A stretch of 11,151 bases of DNA from contig DXCY01000067.1 of the NCBI GenBank assembly GCA_019115725.1, positions 1-11,151 on the forward strand, given 5' to 3'. The notes under the pieces were generated by a model, which was given only the letters and a program-made list of their open reading frames with translations, ran no database searches and was not told where the DNA came from. The number at the start of each line of letters is the position of its first letter. Within the stretch, counting starts at the first letter, position 1. The position numbers and the translations under genes were made by a program. The DNA comes from Candidatus Luteimonas excrementigallinarum (GTDB lineage Bacteria; Pseudomonadota; Gammaproteobacteria; Xanthomonadales; Xanthomonadaceae). Below are positions 7,870 to 11,151 of the stretch, piece by piece.

Positions 7870-7906
7870 CCTCCCCCGGCCGTAGCGCCGGGGGAGGGCA
7901 GTTTTC
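7870..7906 (+). terminator. Intrinsic terminator between the two protease genes
   Basis: CCTCCCCCGGC (7870-7880) pairs perfectly over 11 bp with GCCGGGGGAGG (7887-7897), with a 6-nt loop CGTAGC. TTTT follows at 7902-7905. The hairpin ends about 57 nt before the second protease's start codon. That gene therefore needs read-through, or a promoter squeezed into this short stretch. Confidence 0.78.
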
Positions 7907-7950
7907 CATTGCAGCACCACCACAGGGGGATTCCACAGCTTTCATCACTC

Positions 7951-7956
7951 GAGGAG
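7951..7956 (+). promoter_or_regulatory. Ribosome binding site deciding the start of protease 2
   Basis: GAGGAG lies 6 nt before the ATG at 7963. The resulting protein begins with a typical signal peptide. A TTG at 7909 opens the same frame but lies against the terminator stem's tail and has no such site. Confidence 0.75.
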
Positions 7957-7962
7957 ACAGGT

Positions 7963-10143
7963 ATGCGCAGGAACAGAAAAGCCACGCTGTGTGCGTTGGC
8001 GGTTGCCTTGGCGGCTGCATCGGGGTTTGCCCCGGCCTTTGCAGGCGGTGATATCCAGTACGTGCGTGCCAACACCGGTGCGCTTGTCCAAGGGGAAAAT
8101 TACGACCAGTTCGTGGTGAAGTACCGGGAAGGAACCAGCCAGCGGACCAGCTCCGCGGCGTTGATGCGCTCGGTGAACATGGCCGCAGCGCGGGTGGCGC
8201 CGGCCCGACAGGGTGCCGGCCTGATGCGGTCAGCGCCGCTGCAGGCGCGCTACGAGCGCCGGCTCGCCGTGGGTGCCGACGTGGTGTCCTTCCCACAGGG
8301 GCTGGACCATGCCCAGGCGAAAGCTTTGATCGAGCAGATCGCGGCTGACCCGAATGTTGAATATGCCGAACCGGTAACCCGCGTGGTCCGGTTCGATACG
8401 CCGGATGATCCGCGCTGGTCCGACCAGTGGGGCCTGCATTCGCCCAGCGAGAGTGGCGGTGGCATCAACCTCGTTCCGGCGCTGGACGGCGCAAGTGGTG
8501 ACGGGGTGGTGGTGGCGGTGATCGATACCGGCGTGGCGGAACATCCCGATCTCAGCGCCAACGTGCTGTTTGAGGAAGGGTACGACTTCTACGATCGCAT
8601 CCCCGGTGGCTATGACCCGGGCGACTACTCCGACGGTTCCCAGTGCAGTGTCTCCGAAAGCTCCTGGCACGGCACCCACGTGGCCGGCACGGTGGCAGCG
8701 CTGACCAACAACAACCTTGGCGTTGCGGGTGTGGCGCCGGACGCGGTGATCCTGCCGGTCCGCGCCCTGGGCGCGTGTGGCGGCACCTCGACAGGCGTGG
8801 CTGACAGCATTGTCTGGGCGGCGGGCGGCGATGTGCCCGGCGCGACTGCCAACGCGTATCCCGCGCAGGTGATCAATATGAGCCTGGGCGGCAGCCTGCC
8901 TTCCGCCTGCCCCAACGTCTACAAGGATGCACTGGCCTTTGCCGATGAGCAGAACGTGCTGGTAGTGGTGGCGGCAGGCAACGATGATGCCGATGTGACC
9001 CAGGTCAATGGCGTTGGCTACACGATGGGCAACTGTTCCGACGAGATTGTCGTGGTTGGCGGAGTGGGGCCGCTGGGACGGCGCGGTGGTGTTGCCAGCG
9101 ACGGTTGGATCGAGGACGGCTGGGGGTCCAACCACGGCGCCCGAATCGATATCGCCGCACCGATGGGCAGTGGCTGGGACTATGCCGAGGAACAGGTGCT
9201 CTCCACCGTGGATGTGGGAGCGACGGTTCCGGCCGGCCCGGGCTATGACTTCTATTACGGGACCTCGATGGCTTCACCGCACGTGGCGGGCGTGGCCGCG
9301 CTGGTCATCAGCGCCTCCGAGACGGCGCTGACGCCCGCCGAGGTGAAATCCATGCTGATGGAGTCGGCGCGCGCGTTCCCGGCGCCGGTCGACAAGCCGG
9401 TGGGCGTGGGGATCCTGGATGCCGGGGCCGCGGTGGCCTATGCCATCGAGGGGCCGCCCGAGCCCTGCGATCCCGAGGTGGAGCAGTGCACTCCGGATGC
9501 CACGCCGATCGCCAACAAGGTGCCGGTGCGCGGCCTGTCCGGCACGGCGACCGGCGGCACGCTGTATGCGCTGGAGGTGCCGGAGGGGGTGAGTGGCGTG
9601 CTCAGCATCACCACGTCCGGTGGCAGCGGCAATGCGTCCCTGCACGTGAGCCTGGACGAGGAGCCCACGGATGACGCGTATGACTGGCGCTCCATCCGTC
9701 CGGGCAACAATGAGACGGTGCGGGTCAACAATCCGGCAGCGGGTACGTACTACATCAAGCTGTCCGGCACCTACAGCAACCTGACCCTGCAGGGCCGCTT
9801 CGAGGAGCCGGCGAACGACGGGCCGGATCCGGGTGGCAACGAGCTGGAAAATGGCGTGCCGGTCACCGGTATCTCCGGCGCAGCGAACAGCGAGCAGTTC
9901 TGGACCATCAACGTGCCTGCCGGCACGACCACGCTCAACGTGGTGATGTCCGGCGGTACCGGTGATGCCGACCTGTACGTGAACCACGGTACCCCGCCAA
10001 CGGCCTCGACCTACGAGTGCCGGCCGTACCAGTTCGGCAATGAAGAGTCCTGCTCCTTCTCCAATCCGGCGGAGGGAACCTGGCACGTGATGATCCGCGC
10101 CTACCAGGAGTTCACCGGGGCAAGCCTGACTGCAAGCTGGTAA
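7963..10143 (+). CDS. Secreted subtilisin-like serine protease (S8) with two C-terminal PPC domains
   Basis: The 726-residue preproprotein has a signal peptide (basic MRRNRK, hydrophobic core, cleavage likely after AFA at 27). An I9-like propeptide spans about 48-143, from DQFVVKY to YAEPVTRVVRF. The S8 domain (about 148-495) has Asp188 in AVIDTG, His236 in WHGTHVAGT, Asn340 in VVAAGND and Ser435 in GTSMASPH, a complete catalytic set. After a PCDPEVEQC linker (501-509) come PPC1 (517-616), a short Pro/Gly/Asn linker, and PPC2 (about 629-726). PPC2 contains the classic DADLYV motif and an added cysteine pair (686, 697). Over the 107 residues from the His to the Asn motif it is about 54% identical to the upstream protease, so the two probably arose by tandem duplication. 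It is likely a T2SS substrate. It could correspond to one of the StmPr proteases of Stenotrophomonas, but I cannot assign which. Confidence 0.95.
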   Translation: MRRNRKATLCALAVALAAASGFAPAFAGGDIQYVRANTGALVQGENYDQFVVKYREGTSQRTSSAALMRSVNMAAARVAPARQGAGLMRSAPLQARYERRLAVGADVVSFPQGLDHAQAKALIEQIAADPNVEYAEPVTRVVRFDTPDDPRWSDQWGLHSPSESGGGINLVPALDGASGDGVVVAVIDTGVAEHPDLSANVLFEEGYDFYDRIPGGYDPGDYSDGSQCSVSESSWHGTHVAGTVAALTNNNLGVAGVAPDAVILPVRALGACGGTSTGVADSIVWAAGGDVPGATANAYPAQVINMSLGGSLPSACPNVYKDALAFADEQNVLVVVAAGNDDADVTQVNGVGYTMGNCSDEIVVVGGVGPLGRRGGVASDGWIEDGWGSNHGARIDIAAPMGSGWDYAEEQVLSTVDVGATVPAGPGYDFYYGTSMASPHVAGVAALVISASETALTPAEVKSMLMESARAFPAPVDKPVGVGILDAGAAVAYAIEGPPEPCDPEVEQCTPDATPIANKVPVRGLSGTATGGTLYALEVPEGVSGVLSITTSGGSGNASLHVSLDEEPTDDAYDWRSIRPGNNETVRVNNPAAGTYYIKLSGTYSNLTLQGRFEEPANDGPDPGGNELENGVPVTGISGAANSEQFWTINVPAGTTTLNVVMSGGTGDADLYVNHGTPPTASTYECRPYQFGNEESCSFSNPAEGTWHVMIRAYQEFTGASLTASW
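9511..9810 (+). repeat. PPC1 module of protease 2, paralogous to 7540-7839
   Basis: This is the ungapped 100-codon partner of the PPC module in protease 1, 80% identical at protein level by hand count. Protease 1 ends right after this module. Protease 2 continues through ANDGPDPGGNE into a second, clearly divergent PPC domain. Confidence 0.9.
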
Positions 10144-10152
10144 ACCGGTCCG

Positions 10153-10188
10153 GGGTCTTGCTCCGGGCGTCAGCCCGGGGCAAGGTCC
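10153..10188 (+). other. Long imperfect hairpin after protease 2
   Basis: TTGCTCCGGGC (10158-10168) pairs with GCCCGGGGCAA (10173-10183), with one G-U pair and a GTCA loop. The stem extends outward about five more pairs, including two wobbles, to 10153/10188. It starts about 10 nt after the stop codon and has no T run behind it. It may stabilise the 3' end or assist the terminator that follows. Confidence 0.5.
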
Positions 10189-10206
10189 GGTAACTGAGTT
10201 CGGAGC

Positions 10207-10235
10207 AGCCCCGGCCTGGCCGGGGCTTATTGATT
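10207..10235 (+). terminator. Intrinsic terminator downstream of protease 2
   Basis: AGCCCCGGC (10207-10215) pairs over 9 bp with GCCGGGGCT (10219-10227), with a 3-nt loop. The T-rich tail TATTGATT follows. It separates the protease genes from the secretion gene, so xpsE should have its own promoter in 10236-10366. I cannot identify that promoter with confidence. Confidence 0.72.
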
Positions 10236-10356
10236 CTGGTGGAGAACTTCCATCGCCGCCCACGAGGGGTTGTACAGTTGTCCCAGCCACAGCAGACAGG
10301 ATCAGCGGCGTGAATCCAGCCCCCGAGACGGCGACCGGAACCGGGCCGGCAGGCGC

Positions 10357-10361
10357 AGAGG
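10357..10361 (+). promoter_or_regulatory. Ribosome binding site for the ATG start of xpsE/gspE
   Basis: AGAGG lies 5 nt before the ATG at 10367. It supports this start over the in-frame GTG at 10310, which has only a weak GACAGG about 9 nt upstream. Confidence 0.5.
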
Positions 10362-10366
10362 CGGTA

Positions 10367-11151
10367 ATGCAGAAGACATCAGAGCAGCGCGTGATCGCTG
10401 CCCTGATTGACCGGGGCCGGCTGAAAGAGCCCGATCTTGCCCGCGCGCAGCGCCTGCATGGAGAAGCGGGCGGCAGCCTGCTGGGTCTACTCGGTCGCCT
10501 GGGGCTGGTATCCGAGCGTGATCACGCCGAGGCCAGCGCCGAGGTGCTGGGCCTGCGCATGGTGGCCGGCAAGCAGCTGCCCGATGATCCGCCGGAGCTG
10601 GTGGATGGCGCCCAGCCGCTGTCGCCGCGCTTCCTGCGCCAGTTCCATCTGTGCCCCGTGGGCGAGGCGCAGGGGCGGCTGGTGGTGTGGATGGCCGATC
10701 CGTTCGATGATTACGCCGTCCAGGCGGTGCGCCTGGCCACCGGTTGCCAGGTGCAGCCGGTGGTGGGGCTGCGTTCGGAGATCGATGACCTGATCGAGCG
10801 CTGGTACGGCCAGGGCCGCAGCGCGATGGGCGCGATCGTGGAAACCGCCGATGGCGACGCCGGCGACATGGACGACGTGGAGCACTTGCGCGACCTGGCC
10901 AGCGAGGCACCGGTGATCCGGCTGGTGAACCTGGTGATCCAGCGGGCGGTGGAGCTGCGTGCCTCCGATATCCATATCGAGCCGTTCGAGAACCGGTTCA
11001 AGGTGCGTTACCGGGTGGACGGCGTGCTGGTGGAAGGCGAGAGTCCGCCGGCCAACCTGACCGCGGCGGTGATCAGCCGGATCAAGATCATGGCCCGGCT
11101 CAACATCGCCGAGCGGCGGCTGCCGCAGGATGGGCGGATCATGCTGCGGGT
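10367..11151 (+). CDS. gspE: Type II secretion ATPase GspE/XpsE, N-terminal part (3' truncated by window edge)
   Basis: The product is the cytoplasmic ATPase that powers the T2SS pseudopilus. The visible 261 residues contain the N-terminal domain (about 1-155; in Xanthomonas XpsE the matching region binds the membrane protein XpsL). It includes RFLRQFHLCPVGE, the segment EIDDLIERWYGQGRSAMG, and the start of the ATPase core with RASDIHIEPFENRFKVRYR and SRIKIMARLNIAERRLPQDG. Walker A, the Asp boxes, Walker B and the tetracysteine zinc site would lie beyond the window. An in-frame GTG at 10310 would add 19 Ala/Pro/Gly-rich residues. I chose the ATG because MQKTSEQRVIAALIDRGRLK lines up with the N-terminus I recall for XpsE, and because of its ribosome binding site. 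The gene normally heads the xps operon (E-F-G-H-...), so the rest should follow downstream. Its neighbours, two secreted proteases, are plausible cargo. Confidence 0.93.
   Translation, partial: MQKTSEQRVIAALIDRGRLKEPDLARAQRLHGEAGGSLLGLLGRLGLVSERDHAEASAEVLGLRMVAGKQLPDDPPELVDGAQPLSPRFLRQFHLCPVGEAQGRLVVWMADPFDDYAVQAVRLATGCQVQPVVGLRSEIDDLIERWYGQGRSAMGAIVETADGDAGDMDDVEHLRDLASEAPVIRLVNLVIQRAVELRASDIHIEPFENRFKVRYRVDGVLVEGESPPANLTAAVISRIKIMARLNIAERRLPQDGRIMLR

Noticed and set aside
7881..7897. GTAG next to a stem, reminiscent of the SMAG/GTAG-type REP elements of Stenotrophomonas
   Set aside because: Here GTAG lies in the loop of a perfect 11-bp hairpin followed by TTTT. SMAG-type elements have GTAG at the foot of their own stem, so an ordinary terminator explains it better.
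7909..7962. In-frame TTG extension of protease 2 (18 extra residues)
   Set aside because: It begins right behind the terminator and would put residues before a clean signal peptide. The ATG at 7963 has GAGGAG at good spacing.
10302..10910. 202-codon minus-strand frame (and 10437-10793 +) at the right end
   Set aside because: Both are Pro/Arg-rich shadows of the xpsE frame, which carries the recognisable T2SS ATPase motifs.

Overview
The window is GC-rich, densely coded and reads entirely on the + strand. The last gene is a close relative of XpsE, the ATPase of the Xps type II secretion system (T2SS). Together with two secreted subtilisin-like proteases and a giant trimeric autotransporter, this points to a gammaproteobacterium of the Xanthomonadaceae, most likely Stenotrophomonas or a near relative. 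The assignment rests on recalled family features, not on a database search.

Layout. Positions 1-5760 hold the 3'-terminal 1919 codons of a very large trimeric autotransporter adhesin; its 5' end lies outside the window. The visible part has four long YadA-like head units of 0.92-1.08 kb, each ending in a neck motif. A short fifth head follows, then a stalk with two GIN-like/long-neck modules and a coiled coil. A second small head, a last neck, a coiled coil and the outer-membrane anchor complete it. Positions 5761-5940 are a gap with a hairpin and a strong ribosome binding site. Positions 5941-7842 and 7963-10143 encode two paralogous secreted S8 serine proteases. Each has a signal peptide, an I9-like propeptide, a complete catalytic triad and C-terminal PPC domains (one in the first, two in tandem in the second). 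A strong terminator-like hairpin separates them. Positions 10144-10366 contain two hairpins, the second with terminator character. After them comes the start of xpsE/gspE, which runs off the window before its Walker A motif.

How the genes may work together. The proteases carry Sec-type signal peptides and PPC domains, as expected of T2SS substrates, and sit immediately upstream of the gene for the T2SS motor. In S. maltophilia, serine proteases of the StmPr group are known Xps substrates. The adhesin exports itself as a trimer through its own anchor. Whether the proteases trim or release the adhesin is a testable idea that the sequence does not show.

The most unusual structure is the nested repetition in the adhesin. 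About 14-residue head repeats sit inside ~1 kb units, and those sit inside a possible higher-order period of exactly 2880 nt. There are near-identical DNA blocks between units. Within the protease pair, the first PPC domain is much better conserved between paralogues than the catalytic core. I did not find a clearly new class of system.
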